Positions 27,401 through 35,578 of a stretch of 64,000 bases of DNA are shown piece by piece (within the stretch, counting starts at the first letter, position 1; the number at the start of each line of letters is the position of its first letter). Origin of the DNA: Ectothiorhodospira haloalkaliphila ATCC 51935 (GTDB lineage Bacteria > Pseudomonadota > Gammaproteobacteria > Ectothiorhodospirales > Ectothiorhodospiraceae); assembly GCF_000633935.1 (NCBI RefSeq), contig NZ_KK214998.1, positions 1,350,411 to 1,414,410 on the forward strand, given 5' to 3'. The notes under the pieces are model-generated. The model saw only the letters and a list, made by a program, of their open reading frames with translations. It had not been told where the DNA came from and searched no databases. Made by a program: the position numbers and the translations under genes.

Positions 27401-27851
27401 TGAGGTCGGCGATCATGCGCTGCCCGTTGGCACCGCGCAGGGGAATCTCACGGAGTTCAGCACCCCCCTCGCGGGCAGCCTCGCCCAGAGCCGCTTGCAG
27501 TGCCGAGTGATGCGAGGGGATTGCCAGATGCTGGAACAGTTTCTGGTCCAGGGCCAGCGCCGCCATCGCCGCGCCATTGGCCTCTCTTACTTCGCCTCGA
27601 TGATCAATCACGAAAGTGGGCTGCGGGAGGCCCTGATAAAAGCGATTGAAGCGCGCCAGGGCGCGCTGGGTGACCTTTTCCCCCTCGACCAGAGACTCGT
27701 TCTGCAGGACGAGCTCCGCATGGTAGATGTGCAATTCTTCCAGCAGACGATCCAGGTCCACTTCGCCCCGCTCGATGGCCAGATCCATATCCTTCCACGC
27801 GTTGTCGCGCAGAATGGCCTGAGCACGCTCGCGTAAGCGGTTTCTGTCCAT
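24465..27851 (-). CDS. cytoplasmic multi-PAS diguanylate cyclase/phosphodiesterase
   Basis: A 1128-residue protein with no membrane segment. Five PAS domains can be counted, starting near [67 protein letters not shown] and [24 protein letters not shown] domain with intact ARFGGDEF (about residue 768) and an EAL domain with [10 protein letters not shown] (about 895), EITESAAM and [10 protein letters not shown] follow. All catalytic motifs look intact, so it may make or break c-di-GMP depending on PAS input. It is a single-gene unit convergent with nothing immediate and near ubiA. Confidence 0.92.
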   Translation of the reverse strand: MDRNRLRERAQAILRDNAWKDMDLAIERGEVDLDRLLEELHIYHAELVLQNESLVEGEKVTQRALARFNRFYQGLPQPTFVIDHRGEVREANGAAMAALALDQKLFQHLAIPSHHSALQAALGEAAREGGAELREIPLRGANGQRMIADLKLIRIPDTYDGATEFICSVVDQTAAVNQRHALEALNQQLREEQERYRILAQFSPDWDYWLGEDNRFRYVSPACEQITGYAAEAFLDDAGLMLRIIHPDDRAVYEGHVHAGSHEDQALLHFRIITQSGDVRWIEHDCRSVWDASGRYRGHRGTNRDITARHHAEAALQRNEAALTQLLDTVPEISIQGYRPDGTVTYWNFASERLYGYSAEEALGANLADLIIPLEDREAFFHRMRDVREGEQLPASEMLILRHRDGHALKVLTCHVVVRHAEDNLSLYAMDVDLTARLRDQERLWEAVQGGNVGLFEWRPNGEVFLSPELKAQLGYRDHEMEDDLEAWRSLIHPDERDEGIRQFEQYTRQPQGRFRFEVRMRHQTGQWRWILHQASPVYGAEGNLRKILGSTLDITERKLVEEQSKRLAYAVEQSPGVVVLTDTDGVIEYVNQRFCDITGFAREEVLGQQPGMLRYGEKNVEQCEELWATIRSGETWEGEFNNRTRSGEPYWEQARISPIRNACGEVTHYIKLAEDISDKRALTQRLEYLAFHDPLTGLPNRSVMLDRIDRAIAQARRDQQTVAVVFIDLDDFKVVNDSLGHAQGDQLLIHIAQRLRTLLREEDTVARFGGDEFILLLSSLTHVEDVIPVIEKLQASLNQPVSLPSQQVSITVSIGIAVYPGDSDCPEELVRHADAAMYRAKAEGRRCYHFYIPEMDAALQERMELDQAMRLALEQDQFHLVYQPRVELVSGRALSLEALVRWRHPQRGMISPGRFIPLAEETGFILSLGPAILRQACEQIRDWKARGVPTVPVAVNLSAREFREPGVVERILTVLAETGLDAGDLEIEITESAAMSSIDQTIRTLTELHGHGIRISIDDFGTAYSSLNYLKRLPVHAIKIDRSFVFEMEEDPANHPEDAAIIRAIIGLGETLGLKVIAEGIENTVQRDFLLDHGCVQGQGYLFSRPMPAEEVEHMLLHSKPLDPDDS

Positions 27852-27927
27852 GCTGGGGTTGCCTATTCAAGGCTGGGTGGTCAAGGGTAACGCTTTCAAG
27901 GTGTCAGTTGCAGCCCCATGATCCACT

Positions 27928-28890
27928 TCATGTGACCGCCCCGCCGCAACTGGAGCCCTGGCCGGCCGTGCAACCGTAGCAATGATCAGCAACCGTGATG
28001 GGCGCCCCCTCCAGATCCCGGTGGATCAAGTCCCGCAGATGGGTACGCTGCTGTGTACCCGCCCCCAGGGGAAGGCGCAGCATCTGATTGAAATCGCAAT
28101 CATACACATAGCCCTGCCAGTCGACGCTGAGCAGGGTGCGGCACATGACGCTTTCCAGGTTCTCTGCCCGATAGGCATCCTTGAGCAGCGTCATGTAGGC
28201 CTCGTACTGACCGCTCTTGCGAAGCTGCTTGGCAAAACGGTGAATGGGCATGTTGGTGATGGCAAACAAGCCGTTGAACACGATGCCGTATTCCCGGGCC
28301 AGATGGGCCTTGTAGTCGGCTTCCAGCTGCGCCTGCGGAGGCGGCAGATCAGGACCCAGCGGGTTATAGACCAGGTTGAGCACCAGCTCGCTGCCGGGTT
28401 GCCCGTAGCCCATGGCGTTCAGTTGCCGCAGGCCCGCCAGGCTCTGCTCGAAGACACCGTCTCCGCGCTGGGCGTCCACATTATCCGGGGTGTAGCAAGG
28501 CAGGGAGGCCACCACCTCCACCTGGTGGGCTGCCAGAAACGCCGCCAGATCGCCCTGCCCCGGCTGCTCCAGCACCGTGAGGTTGCAACGGTCCATCACA
28601 TGCACACCCATCCCCCGCGCCTGCTCCACCAGGTAGTGAAACTGAGGATTCAATTCCGGCGCCCCGCCGGTGAGGTCCAGGGTGCGAATCCCGGCACCGC
28701 GAAGATAATCCAGCACCAGATCGGCGGTGGCGCGATCCATCTTCTCCCGGCGATTGGGCCCCGCATTCACGTGGCAATGAAAGCAGGTCAGGTTACAGAC
28801 ATAACCCACGTTGACCTGCAGGGTTTCCAGCCGGCCCCGCCGGATGGCCGGGAAAGTGGTGGATTGCATGTTTTGCACAATGGCGCTCAT
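27928..28890 (-). CDS. arsS: ArsS-type radical SAM/Cys-rich enzyme (arsenosugar biosynthesis family)
   Basis: A 320-residue radical SAM protein with AGGAGG 4 nt before ATG 28890. The cluster motif is CNLTCFHCH (Cys32, Cys36, Cys39), followed by LDLTGGAPELNP. The C-terminal Cys-rich domain has a CDFNQML segment and CYGCTAGQGSSCGG. This is the TIGR04167/ArsS architecture, in which a 5'-deoxyadenosyl group is joined to a methylated arsenical. Two glycosyltransferases of the matching families lie directly upstream on the same strand. No ArsM arsenite methyltransferase is adjacent, so the real substrate may differ. Confidence 0.85.
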   Translation of the reverse strand: MSAIVQNMQSTTFPAIRRGRLETLQVNVGYVCNLTCFHCHVNAGPNRREKMDRATADLVLDYLRGAGIRTLDLTGGAPELNPQFHYLVEQARGMGVHVMDRCNLTVLEQPGQGDLAAFLAAHQVEVVASLPCYTPDNVDAQRGDGVFEQSLAGLRQLNAMGYGQPGSELVLNLVYNPLGPDLPPPQAQLEADYKAHLAREYGIVFNGLFAITNMPIHRFAKQLRKSGQYEAYMTLLKDAYRAENLESVMCRTLLSVDWQGYVYDCDFNQMLRLPLGAGTQQRTHLRDLIHRDLEGAPITVADHCYGCTAGQGSSCGGAVT

Positions 28891-28921
28891 GGAACCTCCT
28901 TTGGCACCGGCCATGCGGCCG

Positions 28922-29542
28922 TCAAGTCGTGCATTCTTCCCAGTGTTCCGGGAGATGGCGCAGATCATCGGGTTCATCGATATCCCACAATGGGGGTTGC
29001 TCACTCAGAGACCAGCCCAATGCGTGAATGCGTTCGCGGGTCTGTTGGGCCACCCGGGGCGTACTCCAGTCGATCCCCTCGAAGACGGTTGAGTGAAAAC
29101 GACTCAATGCCAGCGCCGCATATCCGCCATCGGCCACCGGGGTGATGACGGCATCATGGCTGGTCAGGGCCAGTGCCATGGCACGCAAACGATTCCGGGT
29201 AAGCCCGGGACAGTCAGTGCCCATGACGATCACCCGTTGTTCGCGAGCCAGCAATGGTGCGGCACCCCGGGCGAGACGCGCGCCCAGATCGCCGTCTCCC
29301 TGGGGGGCGGTGGCCAGGCGTGCGGGCAGCGGTATGCCGCTCCAGGCATCGGCCTCATCAGGGGTTCTCAAGAGAGTCACCGGGCCAAGGTCCGCGCCCA
29401 GGGCCTCGTGGAGGGCATGGTGCAAAAGACGCTCGGCCAGTGCCGCCGCACCCCGGGGGCCCAGCGCCGGGATGAGACGGGTCTTGGCCAGGCCAGCACG
29501 GGGCGCCTTGGCGAAGATCAGGACATGCGTTTCAGGGGTCAT
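28922..29542 (-). CDS. TIGR04282-type nucleotidyl/glycosyltransferase of the arsenosugar cluster
   Basis: A 206-residue DUF2064 protein. The nucleotide-binding start is LIFAKAPRAGLAKTRLIP, with a VIVMGTDCPGLT strand (Asp of the metal site) and a DGGYAALAL segment. The architecture is GT-A-like, related to CofC/MobA nucleotidyltransferases. It lies 31 bp before arsS and 13 bp after the second glycosyltransferase, forming a three-gene unit. Its exact reaction is not established in the family to my knowledge. Confidence 0.8.
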   Translation of the reverse strand: MTPETHVLIFAKAPRAGLAKTRLIPALGPRGAAALAERLLHHALHEALGADLGPVTLLRTPDEADAWSGIPLPARLATAPQGDGDLGARLARGAAPLLAREQRVIVMGTDCPGLTRNRLRAMALALTSHDAVITPVADGGYAALALSRFHSTVFEGIDWSTPRVAQQTRERIHALGWSLSEQPPLWDIDEPDDLRHLPEHWEECTT

Positions 29543-29555
29543 GGGGATTTCATCC

Positions 29556-30248
29556 TCATCCCTGGCCGTTGTAGCGCTGTGCAAGGATGTGGGCCGACGT
29601 GCCACGCCAGTACAACCAACGCAGGTGCCACATGAGCAGGATGGTGCGCCACGCCCCATGCTGTTCCCAACGTCGTCCCGAGGTGCTCACCCGCGCCCGC
29701 AGACAACGGGGGGCCGTGATCCGCCGGAGTCGGCGGCTGATCTCGATGTCCTCCATCAAGGGCTGATCCGGAAAGCCCCCCACCGAATCGAAGAGTTCAC
29801 GCCGCATGAACAGGGCCTGATCCCCCGTGGCAATCCCGGTGAGACGCGAACGTTGGTTCATCAATGCGGCCACCAGGGGGAGCAGCACACGGCTGCGCCC
29901 CCGAATACGAACGTTGAAACGTCCCCAGCCGGACTGGCCCTTCAGGGCATCACGTACCCGAGTATCGGCACCCATGGGCAGGTGGGTATCGGCATGCAGG
30001 AACAAGAGGACGGGTGCCCGGGTCGCCGCTGCGCCGGCATTCATCTGACGGGCCCGCCCGGGCGCCGAGACGATGATCGGCAGTCCATGGCCCTCGGCCA
30101 CCGCCACCGTGTCATCCTGACTGCCGCCGTCCACCAGGAGGATTTCCGTCTCCCGTAACACAGCCGCCTCCAGGTTTCGCGCCAGAGACGGCAGATTGGC
30201 GGCTTCGTTCAGGACCGGCACGATCACGGCCAGCGCCCGCCCCGTCAC
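29556..30248 (-). CDS. TIGR04283-type family 2 glycosyltransferase of the arsenosugar cluster
   Basis: A 230-residue GT2 enzyme from GTG 30248. The motifs are LAVIVPVLNEAANLPSLA at the N-terminus, ILLVDGGSQDDT, the metal-binding LFLHADTHLP, GDQALFMRRELFDSVGGF and the catalytic LMEDIEISRRL. It is the first gene of the three-gene unit leading to arsS. The upstream intergenic region contains an inverted repeat (30362-30383) that might control both directions. Confidence 0.82.
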   Translation of the reverse strand: MTGRALAVIVPVLNEAANLPSLARNLEAAVLRETEILLVDGGSQDDTVAVAEGHGLPIIVSAPGRARQMNAGAAATRAPVLLFLHADTHLPMGADTRVRDALKGQSGWGRFNVRIRGRSRVLLPLVAALMNQRSRLTGIATGDQALFMRRELFDSVGGFPDQPLMEDIEISRRLRRITAPRCLRARVSTSGRRWEQHGAWRTILLMWHLRWLYWRGTSAHILAQRYNGQG

Positions 30249-30559
30249 GATGAATGCTCCGCACGGCGATTGATGCGATGACCGTGAGAGAGAAACCCCA
30301 CTCCAATGATTGATTCCTGCGCCATCACCCAGTCTCCCATCATCGATATCACCTCGGTGCGGCAGGAAAGAAGAGATTCCTGCATGGAGCATCTCCGCCT
30401 TGGTTAGATGCATCATGGAACCTTCAGTTTCCGTCCGTGACCTCATGGGCACAGGGAATCGCGGACTGCCAGCGCAGCGCTGTGGCTATTACGGATAGGC
30501 AATGCGCCGGCCCCGTTGGATACTGGGCCACAACAACCGGGAACGGGAGCATCGCACCC
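30249..30559. promoter_or_regulatory. divergent control region between the arsenosugar-type genes and the TVP38 gene
   Basis: No gene is seen in these 311 bp. The perfect inverted repeat GCAGGAA-AGAAGAGA-TTCCTGC is at 30362-30383, and a further copy of the half-site, GATTCCTGC, occurs at 30312-30320. This spacing of repeated half-sites suggests a dimeric regulator. I found no convincing -35/-10 pair. Confidence 0.45.
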
Positions 30560-31267
30560 ATGATGAATGACCTGAATCGGCAATGGCTGGTACGCGGGGT
30601 CCTGCTGGCGTTCATTGCGGCCGTGGTGACCCTGGGCGTGCTTTACCGGGATGCCCTCAGCGTGGAGTCGGTACGCCAGCAACTGGACCAGTTCGGTGCC
30701 TGGGCACCCGTGGTGTTCATGGTTGCTTACGCCCTGGCCGCCGTGGCGTTCCTGCCGGCCTGGATCTTTACCGTGACGGCCGGTGCCCTATTCGGCCCGG
30801 TGCTCGGGCTGATCTACGCCCTGGGGGGCGCCACCCTCGGAGCCACCCTGGCATTCCTGGTCGCACGCCACGCCGCCTCCGACTGGGTGGCCGGAAAGGC
30901 AGGCGGCATGGTCAAGCGCGTGATCGTGGGCGTGGAACGGGAGGGGTGGCGCTTCGTGGCCTTTACCCGCTTGGTCCCGCTGTTCCCCTTCAATCTGCTC
31001 AACTACGCGCTCGGCCTGACCCGAATCCCCTTGCTGCATTACGTAGCGGCCACGCTGGTCTGCATGATCCCCGGAGCACTGGCGTACGTGTGGATCGGCC
31101 ATGCCGGCGCGCAGGCAATCGCCGGTGGCGAGCGCACCGTCCAGGCCGTACTGATCGCCATCGGTCTGCTGGCCATGGCCCTCTTCCTGCCGCGGCTGGT
31201 GCGGCGCATTCGTCGTGACCCGGTGCCAGGCCTGGACGACGCGCCGGACGAGCGTAAAACGCGATAA
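30560..31267 (+). CDS. TVP38/TMEM64 (DedA-like) membrane protein
   Basis: A 235-residue membrane protein with GGGAG 8 nt before ATG 30560 (a second ATG follows at 30563). After a first helix (GVLLAFIAAVVTLGVLYRD) comes the SNARE-associated/VTT domain, with FLPAWIFTVTAGALFGPVLG, GATLGATLAFLVAR and FTRLVPLFPFNLLNYALGLT. VTT proteins are implicated in lipid scrambling or transport. Members are frequent neighbours of ArsS-type clusters, and here it is divergent from the glycosyltransferase. Confidence 0.82.
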   Translation: MMNDLNRQWLVRGVLLAFIAAVVTLGVLYRDALSVESVRQQLDQFGAWAPVVFMVAYALAAVAFLPAWIFTVTAGALFGPVLGLIYALGGATLGATLAFLVARHAASDWVAGKAGGMVKRVIVGVEREGWRFVAFTRLVPLFPFNLLNYALGLTRIPLLHYVAATLVCMIPGALAYVWIGHAGAQAIAGGERTVQAVLIAIGLLAMALFLPRLVRRIRRDPVPGLDDAPDERKTR

Positions 31268-31327
31268 TGCTGCACTCACCAGCCAATAACGAGCGCAGCG
31301 AATAATTTGTCCGTGTGAAACGCTTTA

Positions 31328-31615
31328 TTATAAATTCTTTTCATTCTCTTTGTTGTGCCAGATCCTTAATATGTAGATCATCTCATCGGCGATAAGGTAA
31401 CGTACCGTATAGCTGCTTATATAAAGATCGCGTATTAACTCCGGGTCGGATGCTTTCAAAACGGGCAGACCAATTTTTGGAAACTGCTTCAGCTTATCGA
31501 TACCTTCTTGTAGATCTATCGCAACTCGACGGGCTGCGAACGGATTCTTAACCTCTACAAATTCCACCATTCTGCAGAGATCATCGACCGACTCCGGCGA
31601 GTACCTTATTTTCAT
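31328..31615 (-). CDS. RelE/ParE-family toxin
   Basis: A 95-residue protein with the ParE pattern: MKIRYSPESVDDLCRMVEFV, a helical hairpin with ARRVAIDLQEGIDKLKQFP, and C-terminal strands YTVRYLIADEMIYILRIWH. It overlaps the upstream ribbon-helix-helix gene by 4 bp, the standard antitoxin-then-toxin layout. ParE proteins poison gyrase while RelE members cut mRNA; the sequence alone does not decide. Base composition is clearly more AT-rich than the surrounding genes. Confidence 0.85.
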   Translation of the reverse strand: MKIRYSPESVDDLCRMVEFVEVKNPFAARRVAIDLQEGIDKLKQFPKIGLPVLKASDPELIRDLYISSYTVRYLIADEMIYILRIWHNKENEKNL

Positions 31616-31878
31616 GATTTAGGTGGCGATTTTCGATTATTGGTGCCCCAGCTATTCAGCCAAGCATTCACATCCTCTTCATCAATGGATTTACCTGCCT
31701 TGATGGATTCAAGCGCTTCGAGGGTATCCTGCCACCTTGAATCCTCCAGGGACTGCCTCGCAAGAAATTCTTTAATCGCTTGATTTATAATATAATTCCT
31801 GCTCCTATCAAGCTTTTTGGAAAGAACCTCCAAGGGTTTTTCCAAGTCGTCAGAAATTCGAATACTCGTGACGCCCAT
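31612..31878 (-). CDS. ribbon-helix-helix (CopG/RHH) antitoxin
   Basis: An 88-residue protein starting MGVTSIRISDDLEKPLEVLS, the classic ribbon-helix-helix DNA-binding N-terminus, with RNYIINQAIKEFL as the second helix. ATG 31878 is chosen because GGGAG lies 8 nt upstream; GTG 31887 is an alternative. The C-terminal half (KAGKSIDEEDVNAWLNSWG) probably binds the toxin. A palindrome just upstream (31901-31915) is a good autoregulatory site. Confidence 0.85.
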   Translation of the reverse strand: MGVTSIRISDDLEKPLEVLSKKLDRSRNYIINQAIKEFLARQSLEDSRWQDTLEALESIKAGKSIDEEDVNAWLNSWGTNNRKSPPKS

Positions 31879-31900
31879 GATGCCCACTCCCAGTGTAGTG

Positions 31901-31915
31901 ATCTGTAATACAGAT
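31901..31915 (-). promoter_or_regulatory. operator palindrome upstream of the RHH antitoxin
   Basis: ATCTGT-AAT-ACAGAT is a perfect inverted repeat 23 bp upstream of the antitoxin start. A further GTACAG half-site follows at 31917-31922. Ribbon-helix-helix antitoxins bind short repeated sites of this type. Confidence 0.6.
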
Positions 31916-31947
31916 TAGTACAGCCAGAGCATCATGGCTAGACGAAT

Positions 31948-32025
31948 TTATAACGCTGGCCATCACCGGTGACAAAACCGCAGCGAAGCGGAGGGTTTGG
32001 CATCCGGTGCATGGCTTGGTTATGT
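31948..32025 (-). other. attC-like imperfect palindrome between two toxin-antitoxin modules
   Basis: This 78-bp element folds as an imperfect hairpin with ATAAC/GTTAT ends, a mismatched spacer, and an inner GCCAT-CACCGG/CCGGTG-C-ATGGC arm with one unpaired base. A further stem (CAAA..CCGC / GCGG..TTTG) closes around a short loop. Paired R boxes, an unpaired spacer, L boxes and an extrahelical G are the structural marks of integron attC sites. The TAA stop of the RelE-like gene at 32020-32022 falls inside the GTTA end, as is common for cassette genes. The R boxes deviate from the RYYYAAC/GTTRRRY consensus, and only one clear site is seen. Confidence 0.45.
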
Positions 32026-32319
32026 TTCGTTTGCTGGTAATTCGAGCTGCCTCTCACTACGCCAGATTCGTATGAGCACAACCTCTTTTGCCTGCCTGAG
32101 ATAGACAACTCGAAACGGCGCGTGAATCAATTCGCGAATATGATCCATGTTGAATTCAGGAACAACTCGGCCAGCATCAGGGTGAATTTGAAGCATTCCA
32201 CAGTGCTCCAGGATAGCAGCCACGAAGCCATCACCGATGTGTGGCACATCCTGCTCTTTGTAATAGCCCTGAATAGCCTGTAAGTCCTCAAGAGCAGATT
32301 GTGCGATGTGTAATTCCAT
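32020..32319 (-). CDS. RelE/ParE-family toxin
   Basis: A 99-residue protein: MELHIAQSALEDLQAIQGYY, a helix with AILEHCGMLQIHPDAGRV, then ELIHAPFRVVYLRQ and VVLIRIWRSERQLEL. This is the RelE/ParE fold. It begins directly after the stop of the Phd/YefM-type antitoxin, with no gap. Its stop codon lies within the attC-like element. It is related in fold but not close in sequence to the toxin at 31328-31615. Confidence 0.85.
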   Translation of the reverse strand: MELHIAQSALEDLQAIQGYYKEQDVPHIGDGFVAAILEHCGMLQIHPDAGRVVPEFNMDHIRELIHAPFRVVYLRQAKEVVLIRIWRSERQLELPANET

Positions 32320-32589
32320 TTACTTGATACCCAAAGATTTTCTGGCGTCCTCCAACGATACGGTGTTGCCCTCGCGAACATCCATAAGCCCCTGCGCTAC
32401 CGCCTTTACAAACCGCAATTCCTCGGCAGTTCTCTCATAATCCTCGAGCCCCTGCACAACAGCCACACCACGGCCACGACTGGTAAGCAGGATCGGGCGA
32501 TGCGTATCCTGCGCTCGACCAACCACCTTGCCGGGATTGATCTTCAGGTCTGATAGAGGAATGACATCCTCGGAAAATTTCACTTGCAT
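32320..32589 (-). CDS. Phd/YefM-family antitoxin
   Basis: An 89-residue protein with VIPLSDLKINPGKVVGRAQ and the RPILLTSRGRGVAVVQGLEDYE core of the Phd/YefM fold. The tail (VREGNTVSLEDARKSLG) would bind the toxin. It is first in the operon. Three regularly spaced GGTGCT/AGCACC half-sites lie just upstream. Confidence 0.88.
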   Translation of the reverse strand: MQVKFSEDVIPLSDLKINPGKVVGRAQDTHRPILLTSRGRGVAVVQGLEDYERTAEELRFVKAVAQGLMDVREGNTVSLEDARKSLGIK

Positions 32590-33023
32590 AGTGATTACCT
32601 AGCCAACGATTTGGTGCTACCAATAGCACCGGTTAACAGGTGCTGTCAAGAAACATGACAGATCTTAGACGGAATCGGCCTTCCCCAGGAAAGACAGATT
32701 CCGCATAGCACGCCCTGGCAACCCGCCTTACCTGCCGCGAAACGCACACCCAGCATCCGAACCGACCCCACAACCCACTGACTCAAAGAGCAATCCATCC
32801 CGAAAAGGTACGCCCAACTCAGCCCCAATGATTGAAGGCACCCACGCAGTCGGTGCTATACCGAGTCTGTATAACTTGGCATGAATGCAATGAAATACAG
32901 TATTTGCCGAGCGATACGGGCGCATTCTGTTCAACCCTTGACTGAACACGTACTCTCCCTGGTGTGACCTTCGATCCTGTCCGGAACGCCGGTGGACCCG
33001 CGGATACGCCAGGCCTGGATGGC
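32590..33023. promoter_or_regulatory. non-coding stretch with operator repeats of the Phd-type module
   Basis: There is no gene in these 434 bp. Half-sites GGTGCT (32613-32618), AGCACC (32625-32630) and GGTGCT (32639-32644) form two overlapping inverted repeats upstream of the antitoxin. CTGTCA-AGAAACA-TGACAG (32643-32661) is a further palindrome. The rest, up to the chemoreceptor remnant, shows nothing I recognise, and is probably eroded DNA at the edge of the inserted island. Confidence 0.5.
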
Positions 33024-33470
33024 TTACACCTTGAATCGCCCCACCAGCACCTGTAGCTCCGCCGCCAACCGGGCCAGTTCGTCGCTGGCTCCGGCGATCT
33101 GACCGGCCCCGGAGGCGGTCTGATCCACGGACTGGGCGATATTGGAGATATTACGGTTGATCTCCTCGGATACGCTCGACTGCTCCTCGGCCGCGCTGGC
33201 GATCTGAGTGTTCATGTCATTGATGTTGCCAATGGAGCCGGTGATGGCCTCCAGGGAGGCCCCTGCGATCTGCTTCACCATCTGGTGGATCCTGTCCACG
33301 AAGGCGTTGAAGGCCCCCGCCAGGTCTCCAAGCTCATTCTTTCCCCCCTCAGCCAGGCGGCGCGTGAGATCGCCCTCCCCTTGCGCGATGTCCTTGAGGG
33401 TGGTGGCCACCTGCTCAATCGGGCCGGAGATCATCCGCGCCAGGATGGTCGCATCCTCCAGAACTTTCAT
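33024..33470 (-). pseudogene. truncated and internally deleted methyl-accepting chemotaxis protein
   Basis: The 148-codon frame starts inside a chemoreceptor at the HAMP domain (MISGPIEQVATTLKDIAQGE, GDLTRRLAEGG) and lacks the upstream membrane and sensor parts. After IHQMVKQI the sequence jumps to a late adaptation-helix segment (INDMNTQIASAAEEQSSVSE). The conserved hairpin tip that binds CheA/CheW is missing entirely; a normal receptor has about 200 more residues here. Both a 5' loss and an internal deletion are therefore visible. It lies at the edge of the toxin-antitoxin island. Confidence 0.8.
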
Positions 33471-33604
33471 GGGGATTCCGGCTCACGGGTTAGGGCCTTT
33501 TCCCTATTTTAGACCTTTGGTCCGTATCCGATGATCGTCGATCAGGCTGTTAAGATGGGACAGAGAGAAATCCTCTGCCTGTTTTCGCTGCAAGGGAGTC
33601 CCCC

Positions 33605-34951
33605 ATGAATGACCATTACGATCTGATTGCCATCGGCGCCGGTAGCGGCGGCCTGTCCGTGGTGGAGCGCGCGGCCCGTTACGGGGCCCTCTGCGCCGTG
33701 GTGGAATCAGGGCCGCTGGGAGGCACCTGCGTGAACGTGGGCTGCGTGCCCAAGAAGGTGATGTGGTATGCCGCCGACATGGCCCATCGGCTGGATGACG
33801 CCCCGGGCTACGGCTTCAAGCTGGCCCGGGAGGGCTTTGACTGGAGCGAACTGGTGGGTGCCCGGGATGCCTATATCGAGGGTATCAACACCTGGTATCA
33901 CACCTATCTTGCGGACTCGGGTGTGGACGAGATCCCTGGCCGCGCCCGTTTCGTGGACGCCCACACCCTGGAGGTGGATGGCCGGCGGGTGAGCGCGGAT
34001 CATGTGGTGATCGCCGTGGGCGGTCAGCCCAGCGTGCCGGACATCCCGGGGGCCGAACTGGGCATCACCTCCGATGGATTTTTCCAGCTCAAGAGTCAGC
34101 CGCGGCGCGTGGCCGTCATCGGGGCAGGGTACATCGCCGTGGAACTGGCGGGCATGCTGCGCGCCCTGGGTTCCGAGGTGTCCATGTACCTGCGCCGCCA
34201 GACTCTGCTGCGCTCCTTTGACCCCATGTTGCGCGACACGCTCATGGAGCAGATGCTGGCCGATGGGGTGAACCTGTTCCCCAGCACACAGGTGGGGCGA
34301 CTCATCGCCCACCCGGACAGCGTGGAACTGTTCTGCGACCAGGGGGAGTGCCGCGGGGTCTTCGATCAGGTGATCTGGGCCACTGGCCGGACACCGGCCA
34401 CGAACGATCTGGATCTGCACAATACCGGCATTCAACCCGACGATCAGGGGTATATCCCCACGGATCTCTACCAGAACACCTCGGTAGAGGGTGTTTATGC
34501 CATCGGTGACGTGACGGGGCGGGCCCCGCTGACGCCGGTGGCCATCGCCGCTGGTCGACGCCTGGCGGATCGGCTCTTCGGGGGCCAGACGGATCGGCAC
34601 CTGAGCTATGAGACCATCCCCTCGGTGATCTTCAGCCATCCTCCCATCGGCACCGTGGGCCTCACGGAGGAAGAGGCGAGGGCGGCCCACGGGGAGGCGG
34701 TGAAGGTGTATTCCACCCGCTTCACCTCCATGTACCACGCCATGACCCCCCATAAGGTGGCCACCGCCATGAAGCTGGTCACCGTGGGGGCACAGGAGAA
34801 GGTGGTGGGCGTACACATCATTGGCCCGGACGCCGACGAGATGCTGCAGGGGTTCGCCGTGGCCGTGCGCATGGGGGCCACCAAGCGTGATCTGGATGAT
34901 ACAGTGGCCCTGCATCCCACCAGCGCGGAGGAGCTGGTGACCATGAAGTGA
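33605..34951 (+). CDS. gorA: glutathione-disulfide reductase
   Basis: A 448-residue flavoprotein disulfide reductase. The FAD motif is [17 protein letters not shown], the redox pair is Cys42/Cys47 in [13 protein letters not shown], and the NADPH motif is [17 protein letters not shown]. The C-terminal interface carries [11 protein letters not shown] with the active-site His. GGSGG with VNVGCVPKK distinguishes glutathione reductase from lipoamide dehydrogenase. The enzyme keeps glutathione reduced in the cytoplasm. A gamma-carbonic anhydrase gene follows 31 bp downstream, probably in the same transcript. Confidence 0.93.
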   Translation: MNDHYDLIAIGAGSGGLSVVERAARYGALCAVVESGPLGGTCVNVGCVPKKVMWYAADMAHRLDDAPGYGFKLAREGFDWSELVGARDAYIEGINTWYHTYLADSGVDEIPGRARFVDAHTLEVDGRRVSADHVVIAVGGQPSVPDIPGAELGITSDGFFQLKSQPRRVAVIGAGYIAVELAGMLRALGSEVSMYLRRQTLLRSFDPMLRDTLMEQMLADGVNLFPSTQVGRLIAHPDSVELFCDQGECRGVFDQVIWATGRTPATNDLDLHNTGIQPDDQGYIPTDLYQNTSVEGVYAIGDVTGRAPLTPVAIAAGRRLADRLFGGQTDRHLSYETIPSVIFSHPPIGTVGLTEEEARAAHGEAVKVYSTRFTSMYHAMTPHKVATAMKLVTVGAQEKVVGVHIIGPDADEMLQGFAVAVRMGATKRDLDDTVALHPTSAEELVTMK

Positions 34952-34982
34952 ACTGTTCAAGCCCCGCGACAGGAGCCCTCTC

Positions 34983-35537
34983 ATGATCCGAAGCTTTGAA
35001 GGTCATACACCGAAGATCGCCCCGTCCGCCTGGGTGGACGACAGTGCCCTGATCGTGGGGGATGTCACCCTGGGTGCAGACAGTTCCGTGTGGCCCATGA
35101 GCGTGCTGCGCGGGGACGTGAACCGCATCCGTATCGGCAAATGCAGCAACATCCAGGATGGCAGCGTGCTGCATGTCACCCATGACGGGCCCTATACCCC
35201 TGGTGGTCAGGATCTGGCAGTGGGTAACGAGGTCACTGTGGGCCACAACGTCACCCTGCACGCCTGCCACATCCATGACCGGGTGCTGATCGGTATGGGT
35301 AGCGTGGTGATGGATGGGGCGATCATCGCCTCGGACGTGATTCTGGCCGCCGGCAGCCTGGTGTCACCGGGCAAGGTACTGGATTCGGGGTATCTTTGGC
35401 GGGGCAGGCCGGCACAGCGGGTGCGCCCGCTCACCCAGGAGGAACGGGACCATCTGCGCTATTCGGCCGAGCATTATGTGCGTCTCAAGCTGAGGCACGA
35501 GGGGCAGGGGAGGCCACCGGACGGGATGGAGGTCTGA
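34983..35537 (+). CDS. gamma-class carbonic anhydrase-like protein (YrdA type)
   Basis: A 184-residue left-handed beta-helix hexapeptide protein. The zinc ligands are probably His67 (VTHDG), His88 (VGHNVT) and His93 (LHACHIHD). It is the YrdA/PaaY type rather than CamH. Members bind zinc, but carbonic anhydrase activity has been shown for only some. GGAG lies upstream of ATG 34983. A second, CamH-like homologue is at 54234-54794. Confidence 0.88.
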   Translation: MIRSFEGHTPKIAPSAWVDDSALIVGDVTLGADSSVWPMSVLRGDVNRIRIGKCSNIQDGSVLHVTHDGPYTPGGQDLAVGNEVTVGHNVTLHACHIHDRVLIGMGSVVMDGAIIASDVILAAGSLVSPGKVLDSGYLWRGRPAQRVRPLTQEERDHLRYSAEHYVRLKLRHEGQGRPPDGMEV

Positions 35538-35578
35538 GCGAGCAGCCGCCCGCCTCCATCCCCACCGGCACCTGGAGA

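Noticed and set aside
26592-27836. A 414-codon plus-strand frame opposite the PAS-GGDEF-EAL gene
   Set aside because: Shadow of a protein with clear domain structure; no ribosome binding site or motif.
31285-31330. Possible second attC-like site beyond the first toxin gene (ATAACGAGCG .. CGCTTTATTAT)
   Set aside because: Pairing is short and interrupted, with no inner L-box arm or extrahelical base; too weak to report as a site.
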